Source of the DNA: UBA11865 sp041570195
GTDB lineage: Bacteria > Chloroflexota > Anaerolineae > Promineifilales > Promineifilaceae
Assembly: GCA_041570195.1 (NCBI GenBank)
Contig: JBFFWQ010000006.1
Location: 34,120 to 98,119, forward strand
DNA: 64,000 nucleotides
Direction of reading: 5' to 3'
Part shown: positions 9,286 to 17,634 of the stretch, in pieces
How the letters are laid out: each line of letters begins with the position of its first letter
Numbering within the stretch: the stretch's first letter is position 1
Translations under genes and position numbers: made by a program
Notes under the pieces: model-generated
What the model was told of the DNA's origin: nothing
Database searches by the model: none
The model's input: only the letters and a program-made list of their open reading frames with translations

Positions 9286-9495
9286 CTCTAATGTGCGGCC
9301 GATGAAGGGTATTGAGGATCACGCTAGCAACCGGCTATTATATCCACCGGAATAGCACGTCGAGGCTTTGCGCCGGTGATTGACGCCCCTGCGCCTAGCC
9401 AAAGTGTCACATTGGAAAGAATCCTAGTGGTTCGCAGCTGCAAGCAAATCCGGAAAGCATGGCCCTCAGACATTCTAACCTGTTGCCCCTCAAAG

Positions 9496-11190
9496 ATGGG
9501 GCGCCTCGCACTTCTGTTAATGGCGCTCTCTACAGTTTTTGTCTTGTCCGCATGCGCCAATCCAACACCAGAATTCATCGAGCAGCGGCCGGTTCACGTT
9601 ACGCTACAGGCTGACGGCGAAACCTTTAGCCTCACTTCAGAATCGACTAACGTTCGCGAGCTGCTGGAAGAATCTGGAATCACGTTGAGCGAAGCCGATT
9701 TGATCGATCCGCCCCTCTTTACCCCTTTAGCAGAGGATCTGCAGATCACGATTACACGTGTTTCCGAGAGCATCGAGATTATTGAGCAAAGTATCCCGTT
9801 TCAGCGTAGAAGCGTCCGTAATGAATCTCTGCAGGCCGACGATCCGCCGGTGATTGTGCAGTCCGGGCGACCCGGGCTCCAGGAATTGACCGTAAGAATT
9901 GTCTATCATGATGGACTGGAGTTTGGTCGCCAGGAAAGCCGGGTGACGATCATTGAGCCAGCACAAGACGAAATTGTGATGATCGGAGTCGGATCAGCGC
10001 CCAGTCGCGTCGAATTTGACGGTCTGCTGGCCTATGTCGCCGGTGGCAACAGTATCCTGCTGCGTGGCTCAAGCGCCTTTCCCGAACAAATCAATACCGG
10101 AAGCGACCTAGACCGTCGGGTTTTCACACTCTCGCCAAGCGGCAGCTATCTACTCTATACCCGGGCCACTACAGACACTGAACGTTTTAATAGCCTGTGG
10201 GTTGTTGAGACAGCACTTGGCGCCGAACCGCAGGCGCTGGACGTCGACAATGTCCTATGGGCCGATTGGAATCCGGATAAGATCGAAGGGCCACAGATCG
10301 CCTTCACGACCGGAACCCCTACCGAACTACTGCCGGGCTGGGAAGCCAACAACGACCTATGGCTAGCCGATCTGCCATTACCGGAAGAAGGGACCATTCG
10401 CCCCGAGCAGATCATCGAAGCATACCCGGCAACCTATGGCTGGTGGGGAGGCAATTATGCCTGGTCACCGCTTGGCCGCTATATCGCCTACAGTTATGCC
10501 GATGAAGTGGGTCTGATCGACACCGAGGCGAGCGAAGATGAAGAACGACGCCTGCAATTACACATTTTCACGGAATACAATACGCAGGCTGATTGGGTCT
10601 GGGTTCCCAGTTTATCCTGGTCTCCAGATGGCGCTTTCCTGGCCTTCACTAGGCACGCAGGCGATGATCCGGACGCGCTGCTGTTCGATACTTGGGTGAT
10701 CAACACAGATAATGGTAAGGACGCGCGTTTTGTGCAGCAGTCGGGCATCTGGGGTCATCCTCGTTGGTCTCCATTCCAGTCGGTCTCGCCAGATGATGAA
10801 ACAGTAAACAGTCAGATCGCGTTTTTGAGGGCGACCAATCCGGTTGAAAGCTTGCGCAGCACATATACACTCTGGCTCATGGATCGCGACGGAAGCAATG
10901 CGCGCCAGATATATCCGGCGGCCGGCGAGAACAGTCGCTTTCCACGCGAACAAAGCGCGATCACCTGGGGACCGACCGGAGCGTCCATCGCCTTCGTCTA
11001 TGACGGCGACCTCTTCTTGTATGATCTGGATGATGGTGCGGCTAGGCGGATAACGCAGGACGACAGCGTCGCCAGCAATCCCAGTAGGGCGCCCTACGGT
11101 TCAGCCTGGCGCGATCCTCAGCCCTCACCCGAACCACGTGTCGTCATCACGCCGACTCCTACTCGGCCTCGATTTGGCATAATCGAGTAA
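9496..11190 (+). CDS. Lipoprotein with DUF348/G5-like domains and TolB-like beta-propeller
   Basis: I choose the ATG at 9496 because it yields a clean lipoprotein signal ending LSAC. The frame is open upstream to a GTG at 9376, but that part does not look like a signal. After the lipid anchor come a DUF348-like unit (VHVTLQADGETFSLTSES) and a G5-like unit ending near QESRVTIIEPAQDEIVMIGVG. These domains are typical of wall-active YabE/Rpf proteins. The remaining about 400 residues are PD40/WD40-like blades with repeated WSPDGAFLAF, WSPLGRYIAY and WGPTGASIAF cores. No catalytic domain is present. It is followed closely by the glycosidase/ligase fusion. Confidence 0.75.
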   Translation: MGRLALLLMALSTVFVLSACANPTPEFIEQRPVHVTLQADGETFSLTSESTNVRELLEESGITLSEADLIDPPLFTPLAEDLQITITRVSESIEIIEQSIPFQRRSVRNESLQADDPPVIVQSGRPGLQELTVRIVYHDGLEFGRQESRVTIIEPAQDEIVMIGVGSAPSRVEFDGLLAYVAGGNSILLRGSSAFPEQINTGSDLDRRVFTLSPSGSYLLYTRATTDTERFNSLWVVETALGAEPQALDVDNVLWADWNPDKIEGPQIAFTTGTPTELLPGWEANNDLWLADLPLPEEGTIRPEQIIEAYPATYGWWGGNYAWSPLGRYIAYSYADEVGLIDTEASEDEERRLQLHIFTEYNTQADWVWVPSLSWSPDGAFLAFTRHAGDDPDALLFDTWVINTDNGKDARFVQQSGIWGHPRWSPFQSVSPDDETVNSQIAFLRATNPVESLRSTYTLWLMDRDGSNARQIYPAAGENSRFPREQSAITWGPTGASIAFVYDGDLFLYDLDDGAARRITQDDSVASNPSRAPYGSAWRDPQPSPEPRVVITPTPTRPRFGIIE

Positions 11191-11224
11191 CGCGATAATC
11201 GCTCCGGTACGGCCAATACCCACC

Positions 11225-14200
11225 ATGAAGCGCTCTTCGAAGAAACCCGACGGCCGTCGTTCGCCGCTGATCACGTTAATCCTTCTTTTCGCGTTGCTGA
11301 TCATCCTTTTGACGATAGGGGCGATGGTCGCCAGACGCTCATTCTTGAACCGCGGCCTTCCGTCCGGGCTGCCAGAGCCGATAAGCCACTCCGAATTTCA
11401 ACCCGGCATCAATGTCAGCCTCGGTCAATACACAGATAATGAGCTGCCGGAAACACTTGATCAGATTCGGGCCTTGGGATTTCAAACTGTGAAGCAGTCC
11501 TTCTATTACGACGACTCCTTCGATTGGGTTGCCAGCGATGTCCTGGTGGAGGCAATTGTCGCCAGCGATTTGATGCTTGTGCCATTGCTCGACGGCAATC
11601 CGGACGAAAACTTCGCACCCCCCGACGATCTGGCTGCTTACGCGGCCTGGGTTGGCGAATTTGCTGCGCGTTATGGAGATCACATTGACAGCTACATCAT
11701 CTGGGATGAACCCAATCTAGCCTCTCATTGGGGAAACAGGCCGGTCAATCCGGCCGGTTACGCCGCCCTGTTGTCGGCCGCTGCCAGGGCCATTCGAACG
11801 GCAGATCCGTCCGCGGTCATTGTTGCCGCCCCTCTGGCACCAACTGTCGAGACCGGCGGCATGAATCTTGCCGACTCACTCTATCTTAGAGCGCTTTACC
11901 GGGCCGGCGCGGCCGGTGCTTTTGACGTCGTGGCTGGCAAACCTTACGGCTTCGACAGTGATCCCGAGGATAGGCGGGTCAACCAAGATCTGCTGAACTT
12001 CAGCCGAATCATCCTGCTACGCGAAGTTATGGAGCGTTATGGCGATGCCGGCAAGCCGATCTGGGCCGGAAATTGGGGCTGGAATTCCCTGCCAGAAACA
12101 TGGTCAGGGGAACCATCAATCTGGGGTCAGGTTGACGAAGAGGCCCAGGCTCAGTGGACGGTGGCAGCGCTGGAACGAGCCCGTCGCGAATGGCCATGGA
12201 TGGGCGTCATGTTCCTCGAGAACTGGCAGCCAGATGCTCCTCCAGACGATCCCCACTGGGGATTCAGCATTGCCGGGCGTAGCGCGGCAGAGGCGGTTTC
12301 TGCTTTTTTGACTGGCAATGAGCTAGCCTATCCGGGTTTTTATAACCCACTCCCCGAAAACGTGGGCCAGGAGTACGAAGGCCAGTGGCGCTTCTCACCT
12401 GACTTTGGGGCTGACGTCGGCGAAAGCGGCGACGTGGTAACTTTGAGATTCTGGGGAACTGATGTTGGCATGCGGGTGCGCAAGGCAAACTACCACGCTC
12501 GCTTCTACGCAACAATTGACGACCGCCCGGCCAATCAACTGCCTTCTGATGATGTTGGCGCCACCTTGGTACTTAATTCACCCGATCCGCTGGAAGAGTA
12601 TCTTTCGACTGAGATCGTGGCCAGCAATCTGACGCCAGGTGAACATATCTTGACGGTTTCAGCTCACCGGGGAAATGACCAGTGGGCGCTGAACGGTTTC
12701 AGCGTTGCTTACAGGCCGCCCGACACTGCCTTCCAGCTAACCGCGATCGTCCTGAGCGCATTGGCGCTGCTTGTTGCCTTACTGGCTGTTCAGCAGGGTC
12801 GCCGGGCCGATTGGGCTTCATTTGGTCGCGAGTTGAACATACGCTATCGGCACATCGGCAAGCGGTGGCAACTGCTCTTGACGGCTTCTACGGCGCTCAT
12901 GGCGGCCTTCGCCGGCTGGTTGACCTGGAGCGAACAAGCATCCAGCATCTTCCGCCGGCTTGGCGACGGTGGGCAATTGGCGCTCACGGCCGTTGCCGCG
13001 TCGACTTTATATTTCGCACCTTCATTTGTCCTCTACGTTGTCGCAGCAGTTCTACTCTTTGGGCTCGTCTACCTGCGCCCCCAGTGGGGGCTGGCCCTAG
13101 TAGTTTTCACCATCCCCTTCTTTGTAAAACCGAAACCTGTCCTGGGCTATCGCTTCTCACCATTGGAGATCTTCCTCCTCATAACGCTGGCAGCTTTTCT
13201 GCTCAGGCATTTGGTCCAAAGAATAGCTACGACCGTCCCAAGTAGTCGGGTTGCGAACCCGGGTTTCAAACTGCGATCGGTTGACTATGCAGTTATCACT
13301 TTTGCGGTCGTCGCCACGCTATCGCTGTTCTTCACTGACCGTTTGGATGTGGCTACCAATGAGTGGCGCGTTCTAGTCATGGAATCGGCCATCCTATATC
13401 TGCTGCTGCGCTGGATGTGGCTTCGAGAGGGCGAGATGTGGACAGTCCTGGACGCTTACATCCTCGGCGGTGTTGCGGTGGCCATAATCGGGCTCTGGCA
13501 ATACTCGACGGGACAAAACCTAATCACTTCTGAAGGTGGCCTCATGCGGCTGCGTTCGGTTTACGGTTCGCCGAATAACGTCGCCCTATTCCTGGGTCGG
13601 ATGATTCCCATCCTTGTCGCTTTCATGTTACTGGGAAGTGGCCGGCGAAGGTTGGCCTATTCTCTGGCTCTCCTGCCCATTGGCCTGGCTATGATCCTCA
13701 GTTTCAGCAAAGGCGCCTTGTTCCTCGGACTGCCGGCATCGCTATTGATCATTCTGATCCTCTGGCGCAGATCCCGCCCTGGCCGCCTGTGGCCGTGGTT
13801 GTTGGGCTTCATCCTCGCCGGGTTAATTGCCTTCCTCATCGGCTTGCAAATTCCACAGTTGGCGGGCCGACTTAACCCACAGGGCGCAACCGGATTCTTT
13901 CGCATGAACCTGTGGCAGTCCAGTCTGAACATGTTCCTGGATCACCCCGTGATCGGCGTTGGACTTGACAACTTCCTGTACGAATATCGCGGCCGCTACA
14001 TCCTTGACGCTGCCTGGCAAGAACCCAATCTGAGCCATCCCCACAATATCGTCCTGGATTTCGCCAGCAGGCTAGGATTGGCTGGTCTATTGGCCGGCGC
14101 ATGGCTTTTTTGGTCATATTTGCGACTGGCACTTGGGTTGCCCGGCCGGGTGAATTATCCTTGGCGTCCAATTGCGGTCGGGATCATTGGCGCACTAGTC

Positions 14201-14332
14201 TACACAGTGGCCCACGGCCTGGTCGATCATAGTTTCTTCCTTGTCGACCTTGCCTTCTCGTTCTTCTTCATGCTCGGCCTGGCCGTTTGGCTGGACGAAA
14301 ATCAGGTTGCAGCCGAGATGCCCGTAACCTAG
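11225..14332 (+). CDS. Glycosidase-fold domain fused to an O-antigen-ligase-type membrane protein
   Basis: This 1035-residue protein begins with a membrane helix (about 16-36). An extracytoplasmic TIM-barrel-like domain follows (about 60-355), with YIIWDEPNLASHWG holding Glu162 in the clan GH-A acid/base position. A beta-rich linker follows (to about 490), then ten or more membrane helices of the Wzy/WaaL/O-antigen-ligase superfamily (about 495-1030) with RSVYGSPNNVALFL. The expected second catalytic glutamate of a GH-A barrel is not seen: KPIWAGNWGW (278-286) occupies the place of the usual TE-W/F-G motif. Probable role: export-face polymerisation or ligation of a polysaccharide with an attached sugar-binding domain. 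Confidence 0.8.
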   Translation: MKRSSKKPDGRRSPLITLILLFALLIILLTIGAMVARRSFLNRGLPSGLPEPISHSEFQPGINVSLGQYTDNELPETLDQIRALGFQTVKQSFYYDDSFDWVASDVLVEAIVASDLMLVPLLDGNPDENFAPPDDLAAYAAWVGEFAARYGDHIDSYIIWDEPNLASHWGNRPVNPAGYAALLSAAARAIRTADPSAVIVAAPLAPTVETGGMNLADSLYLRALYRAGAAGAFDVVAGKPYGFDSDPEDRRVNQDLLNFSRIILLREVMERYGDAGKPIWAGNWGWNSLPETWSGEPSIWGQVDEEAQAQWTVAALERARREWPWMGVMFLENWQPDAPPDDPHWGFSIAGRSAAEAVSAFLTGNELAYPGFYNPLPENVGQEYEGQWRFSPDFGADVGESGDVVTLRFWGTDVGMRVRKANYHARFYATIDDRPANQLPSDDVGATLVLNSPDPLEEYLSTEIVASNLTPGEHILTVSAHRGNDQWALNGFSVAYRPPDTAFQLTAIVLSALALLVALLAVQQGRRADWASFGRELNIRYRHIGKRWQLLLTASTALMAAFAGWLTWSEQASSIFRRLGDGGQLALTAVAASTLYFAPSFVLYVVAAVLLFGLVYLRPQWGLALVVFTIPFFVKPKPVLGYRFSPLEIFLLITLAAFLLRHLVQRIATTVPSSRVANPGFKLRSVDYAVITFAVVATLSLFFTDRLDVATNEWRVLVMESAILYLLLRWMWLREGEMWTVLDAYILGGVAVAIIGLWQYSTGQNLITSEGGLMRLRSVYGSPNNVALFLGRMIPILVAFMLLGSGRRRLAYSLALLPIGLAMILSFSKGALFLGLPASLLIILILWRRSRPGRLWPWLLGFILAGLIAFLIGLQIPQLAGRLNPQGATGFFRMNLWQSSLNMFLDHPVIGVGLDNFLYEYRGRYILDAAWQEPNLSHPHNIVLDFASRLGLAGLLAGAWLFWSYLRLALGLPGRVNYPWRPIAVGIIGALVYTVAHGLVDHSFFLVDLAFSFFFMLGLAVWLDENQVAAEMPVT

Positions 14333-14412
14333 CGTCCCCTGCCGTGTTATTGTTCGTAGTGTCAGTTGCGTAGTCGCCGGTCACAAGTGCCGTCCGCAAG
14401 TGCGGCTCCTAC

Positions 14413-14460
14413 TTGACAATCTGGCCGTCGGTCCTAAAATTGCTTTGCTGTTTCAGCAAA
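14413..14460 (+). promoter_or_regulatory. Strong promoter of the acyl carrier protein gene with an adjacent inverted repeat
   Basis: TTGACA (14413-14418) and TAAAAT (14435-14440) are 16 bases apart. Immediately downstream, at the expected transcription start, TTTGCTG (14444-14450) and CAGCAAA (14454-14460) form a perfect seven-base inverted repeat with a three-base loop. It could be an operator or a 5'-end hairpin. Confidence 0.8.
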
Positions 14461-14482
14461 ACATCCTAAGGAGAAACACTTC

Positions 14483-14725
14483 ATGAGCGATACAGAAGCT
14501 AGAGTTCGCACGATCATTGTGGATCTACTCGGTGTAAACGAGGGTCAGGTTGTGCGCGAAGCTCGCTTTCGGGAAGATCTGGAAGCAGATTCGCTGGATT
14601 TAGTTGAGTTGATCATGGCCTTTGAAGAAGAGTTCGAGGGCGAGATCTCAGACGAGCAGGCACAATCTATTACCACGGTTGGCGAGGCGATCGACTATAT
14701 CGACGAGCATATGAGCGGCGGCTAA
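14483..14725 (+). CDS. acpP: Acyl carrier protein
   Basis: The 80-residue acidic protein carries growing acyl chains on a phosphopantetheine arm attached to the serine of ADSLDLVELIMAFEEEF. Length and sequence fit AcpP of type II fatty acid synthesis. AAGGAG precedes the ATG. It is transcribed alone from a strong promoter, with no fab genes nearby in the window. An acyl-CoA thioesterase lies 2 kb away on the other strand. Confidence 0.93.
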   Translation: MSDTEARVRTIIVDLLGVNEGQVVREARFREDLEADSLDLVELIMAFEEEFEGEISDEQAQSITTVGEAIDYIDEHMSGG

Positions 14726-14838
14726 CCCACTACCTCCCGTCACCCGTCAGTCCATCAAGGCAATACTAATCCAGTCAATTCTTGCGAAAGAGACGATGCT
14801 CGGCATCGTCTTTTCGCTTCTCTGTTCAGTATTTTTCC

Positions 14839-15495
14839 TTAGCCCGCCGCCGGTTGTCGCGCGTTTCTTGACTGGGTCAAGTGTGCTGCGGCAGCAATTG
14901 CGACCATCAAAAACCCCGCCCCGTTTAGCCAGACTCCAGGGCCGATTCCCACCGAGTTGTTTAGCAACTGCGCGACGACTGGTCTGATTTCAAGGTAGGC
15001 CCAGGTCGGTAGAATGAGACCAGCTACCGCTAATATCAGCATGATGATCCTGGCGACTCTCAGTCCATGGTCCGGCAAGCGATCTGTCAATGGGATCGAT
15101 GCGGCCGCAATCGCTACCAGCAGGATCATAAGAACTCTGGTCAGCCACTGATCGCTACTTTCCTGCAGAAATGCCTCCACGGCCGGGAACGCCAACATGG
15201 CCACGACTATCGCCAGGAAGCGCATGGCCCAGGTCCGCCACCGGCGATTGGGCCAGCCAGCTGTCCACAGGGCAAGCATTAGGCCAAGGAGGACCGGCGG
15301 CAAGTAGAACAAGTTGCGACTCGCTGCAATTTGGCCCGACCGCACTTGAGGCAGGAATTTGACCCATTCGCCCATCTCCAGCCCGATAAAAGACAAGCCG
15401 ACGACCGGCTGCGGCAACCACACCATCAGGTAGCCGGCCAGAATCAGCATGAAGCCAAATTCGTACAACAATCGCGTTCTCTGCTCGCGACTCAA
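14839..15495 (-). CDS. Polytopic membrane protein of unknown function
   Basis: The product (about 218 residues) has about six hydrophobic segments and no recognisable catalytic motif. I place the start at TTG 15495, which overlaps the stop of the upstream ATPase gene (TTGA) and has GAGGAA eight bases upstream; the longer frame from 15540 has no such support. Overlap with the magnesium-chelatase-like ATPase implies coupled translation and a possible shared role, but the function is unknown. Confidence 0.7.
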   Translation of the reverse strand: MSREQRTRLLYEFGFMLILAGYLMVWLPQPVVGLSFIGLEMGEWVKFLPQVRSGQIAASRNLFYLPPVLLGLMLALWTAGWPNRRWRTWAMRFLAIVVAMLAFPAVEAFLQESSDQWLTRVLMILLVAIAAASIPLTDRLPDHGLRVARIIMLILAVAGLILPTWAYLEIRPVVAQLLNNSVGIGPGVWLNGAGFLMVAIAAAAHLTQSRNARQPAAG

Positions 15496-16658
15496 TCTGA
15501 AGCTTCCTCGTCCCTGAAAGCTGGGTGCTCTCCCAACCATTCCATCAAGCGTTCATCTTCAAATTTTTGAGCCTGATGAAAATCTTCCAAACCTTTGCTA
15601 TGCCGCAAGCGCAATGCGACCAGAGACACTGCACGGATATCAGCCGCTGTGGCCTCAATTCTCTCATCGGCCGCAGCATAGGCTCTTGCTGCTTCAAAGA
15701 GCGCGATCTCGGCCCTCAGTGAATCGACCTCCATCTCCTGGATCACCTCAAGGCCAATCCTTTTCGCTTCATTGCCGATTGCGACCTGGGCCACTCTTTC
15801 TCTAGCCTGGTTGATCTCTTCGGCTATGAACATCGTTTCCTGAGCGTAATGCGCGGACAGTTGCTCTGGATTGAGCCGGTAAGCCAATGTCTGTTCATAT
15901 GCCCGGTAGCGCAATTCCGAATCCTGCAATCCGCGCACCACGGCTCGCAATCCAAAACGATCCATTATCTGCGGACGCAAATCGCCTTCTTCGGGGTTCA
16001 TCGAACCGACCAGTACAAAGCGTGACCTGTACTGCAAATTAAGCGGGCCACGTCGGACGGTATAGTAACCTTGTGCGGCCGCATCCAAGATGGCATCTGT
16101 AACCCTATCTTCCAGCAGGTTGACTTCGTCAATGTACAGCACGTTTCCGTCGGCCTGGCCCAGAATACCCCGCTCAAGACGCAGACGATTCTGCTCCAAT
16201 GCCAGCCGTTCATCAATGCCGCCGACCACGTCTTCTAGTCCGGCATTAAGCGGCAATTCGACGATTCGCACCCGGTCCTCAACCGTCAGGGGTTCACCAT
16301 AACCAACGCGCTTGGCGCAATCGTCGCATATACCGTCAAGGCCCAAGAGTTCTAGTGATTGCTCGGTGCAACCCTGGGCACAGATGCTCGTCCGGCGCGT
16401 TGGCAACAGATCGGTTAGCGAGCGAACGGCCGTCGTCTTTCCCGTGCCCCTGGACCCTATCAACAAGACGCCTCCGATATTGGCATTGATGATGGCCAAT
16501 AGAAGAGCCAACTTCATCTCCTCTTGTCCGACGATAGCCAGGAAGGGAAACGGTTCGATTTCGGCCAGTCCGAGGTCCGTTCGCGGTGCGCCAAGCACCT
16601 TTCTTGCCGGCGACTGATCACGCAGCAATCTCAGCAAGCGGGATGACGATTCAGCCAT
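15492..16658 (-). CDS. AAA+ ATPase of the magnesium chelatase subunit I (BchI/ChlI) type
   Basis: The 388-residue protein has a Walker A motif GSRGTGKTT (about 68-76), an insert with four cysteines (CAQGC, then CDDC), Walker B VLYIDEVNLLED and GSMNPEEGDLRPQIMDRFGL. These follow the order in BchI. BchI forms the ATP-driven ring that inserts Mg into protoporphyrin together with BchD and BchH. No D or H partner or other porphyrin gene is visible here, so it may instead serve a MoxR-like maturation role with a von Willebrand partner. Its start overlaps the thioesterase stop by one base (TAATG), and its stop overlaps the next gene by four. Confidence 0.85.
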   Translation of the reverse strand: MAESSSRLLRLLRDQSPARKVLGAPRTDLGLAEIEPFPFLAIVGQEEMKLALLLAIINANIGGVLLIGSRGTGKTTAVRSLTDLLPTRRTSICAQGCTEQSLELLGLDGICDDCAKRVGYGEPLTVEDRVRIVELPLNAGLEDVVGGIDERLALEQNRLRLERGILGQADGNVLYIDEVNLLEDRVTDAILDAAAQGYYTVRRGPLNLQYRSRFVLVGSMNPEEGDLRPQIMDRFGLRAVVRGLQDSELRYRAYEQTLAYRLNPEQLSAHYAQETMFIAEEINQARERVAQVAIGNEAKRIGLEVIQEMEVDSLRAEIALFEAARAYAAADERIEATAADIRAVSLVALRLRHSKGLEDFHQAQKFEDERLMEWLGEHPAFRDEEASD

Positions 16659-17155
16659 TAGGGACCTAAACTCCGTTGCTTGAGTCGGTATGCCTGGCGC
16701 TCCGCTGCCCGGGTAAATGTCGCCCGCTCCTCATCGCTTGTACAGAGCAAGGGTGGTACGGTAGTTGGGTTGCCCAGTTCGTCTAGAGCAACATACACAT
16801 AGTAAGCCGTATTGGTATGCGTTGTGACGCCGGTTAAGACATTCTCGGCTGTCACCACAACCCGGGTCTCCATGGACGTGCGGCCGGTCCAGGTCACCTC
16901 GCCTGTCACCGTTACCAGGTCGCCAATGTGAATTGGCGAGTGAAAGGTCATTGAGTCCACCGCGACGGTGACCACCGGCCGGCGGGCGTGTTTACTGGCT
17001 GTCATGCCCCCCGCTTCGTCCGACAGTTTCATGATATAGCCGCCGTGCACGTTGCCCATGATGTTGGCTGAGCCAGGATCCATGAGTTGAGTTAAAGTCA
17101 CTCGTGATTCGGATGACGCTTTAGGGTCGCTCGACGTCACCTTGTTATCGGGCAT
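16658..17155 (-). CDS. Acyl-CoA thioesterase, hotdog fold (YciA/BACH type)
   Basis: The protein (about 165 residues) hydrolyses acyl-CoA thioesters. NIMGNVHGGYIMKLSDEAGG carries the active-site His-Gly-Gly and Asp pattern of the cytosolic acyl-CoA hydrolase family, and VAVDSMTFHSPIHIGDLV is the second hotdog signature. I use the ATG at 17155, which follows AAGGCAGG, rather than a GTG at 17185. It is the second gene of a four-gene operon ending with the BchI-like ATPase and a membrane protein. Confidence 0.88.
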   Translation of the reverse strand: MPDNKVTSSDPKASSESRVTLTQLMDPGSANIMGNVHGGYIMKLSDEAGGMTASKHARRPVVTVAVDSMTFHSPIHIGDLVTVTGEVTWTGRTSMETRVVVTAENVLTGVTTHTNTAYYVYVALDELGNPTTVPPLLCTSDEERATFTRAAERQAYRLKQRSLGP

Positions 17156-17196
17156 AAGAATTGCCTGCCTTCTTGATTTCCGCACCGGAACAGCTA

Positions 17197-17547
17197 CTAA
17201 TCCATGTCGGGCCTGGTCTCTGACACATACATTAGGCGATCGGGATATTCTTCAAACATATCAATGATCTGGTGAGGCAATTGCCGCATCATTGGGGCTA
17301 ACGGCATACTGACCGGCATCTGCGGTCGAGCCGGCCGAGGTGGTGGCTGCAATTGGGGCGGTCGCCGGCTGAGCGAGCGCTTGCGTAAGAGGCGCTTATC
17401 ATCACTCAAGAAACCCAGGTACTTTCCGCTTGTATCAAACACTTCGCGTCCCGCGACGAAGCCTACCCACTCGCCATCCACGTTGAATACCTGTCCTTCA
17501 GTGTAAATACCGACCCATTCACCGTCTGAACGATAAATCGGTTCCAT
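17197..17547 (-). CDS. Small repeat protein, 4-fold beta-flower type
   Basis: The first 55 residues consist of short repeats: GEWVGIYTEGQVFN, GEWVGFVAGREVFD and GKYLGFLSDDK. This matches the 4-fold beta-flower family, in which each repeat makes one blade. A proline-rich linker and a helical tail follow. GGAGGA precedes the ATG. Function is unknown. It is the first gene of the operon with the thioesterase and ATPase (41-base gap). Confidence 0.7.
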   Translation of the reverse strand: MEPIYRSDGEWVGIYTEGQVFNVDGEWVGFVAGREVFDTSGKYLGFLSDDKRLLRKRSLSRRPPQLQPPPRPARPQMPVSMPLAPMMRQLPHQIIDMFEEYPDRLMYVSETRPDMD

Positions 17548-17634
17548 GGTGTCCTCCGATCGTTACGCAGGCCAAGAATGAATCCGCATTATAGTTGGCG
17601 GTCCCGCCCTCGGCAATTCAGGGACGCAATCAGT

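Noticed and set aside
12682..13245. 187-codon alternate frame within the glycosidase/ligase gene
   Set aside because: It overlaps the membrane region of a well-supported gene in another frame and has no motif of its own.
14385..14420. AAGTGCCGTCCGCAAGTGCG, resembling a REP-like short repeat
   Set aside because: I found no second copy in the window and the inverted pairing is imperfect.
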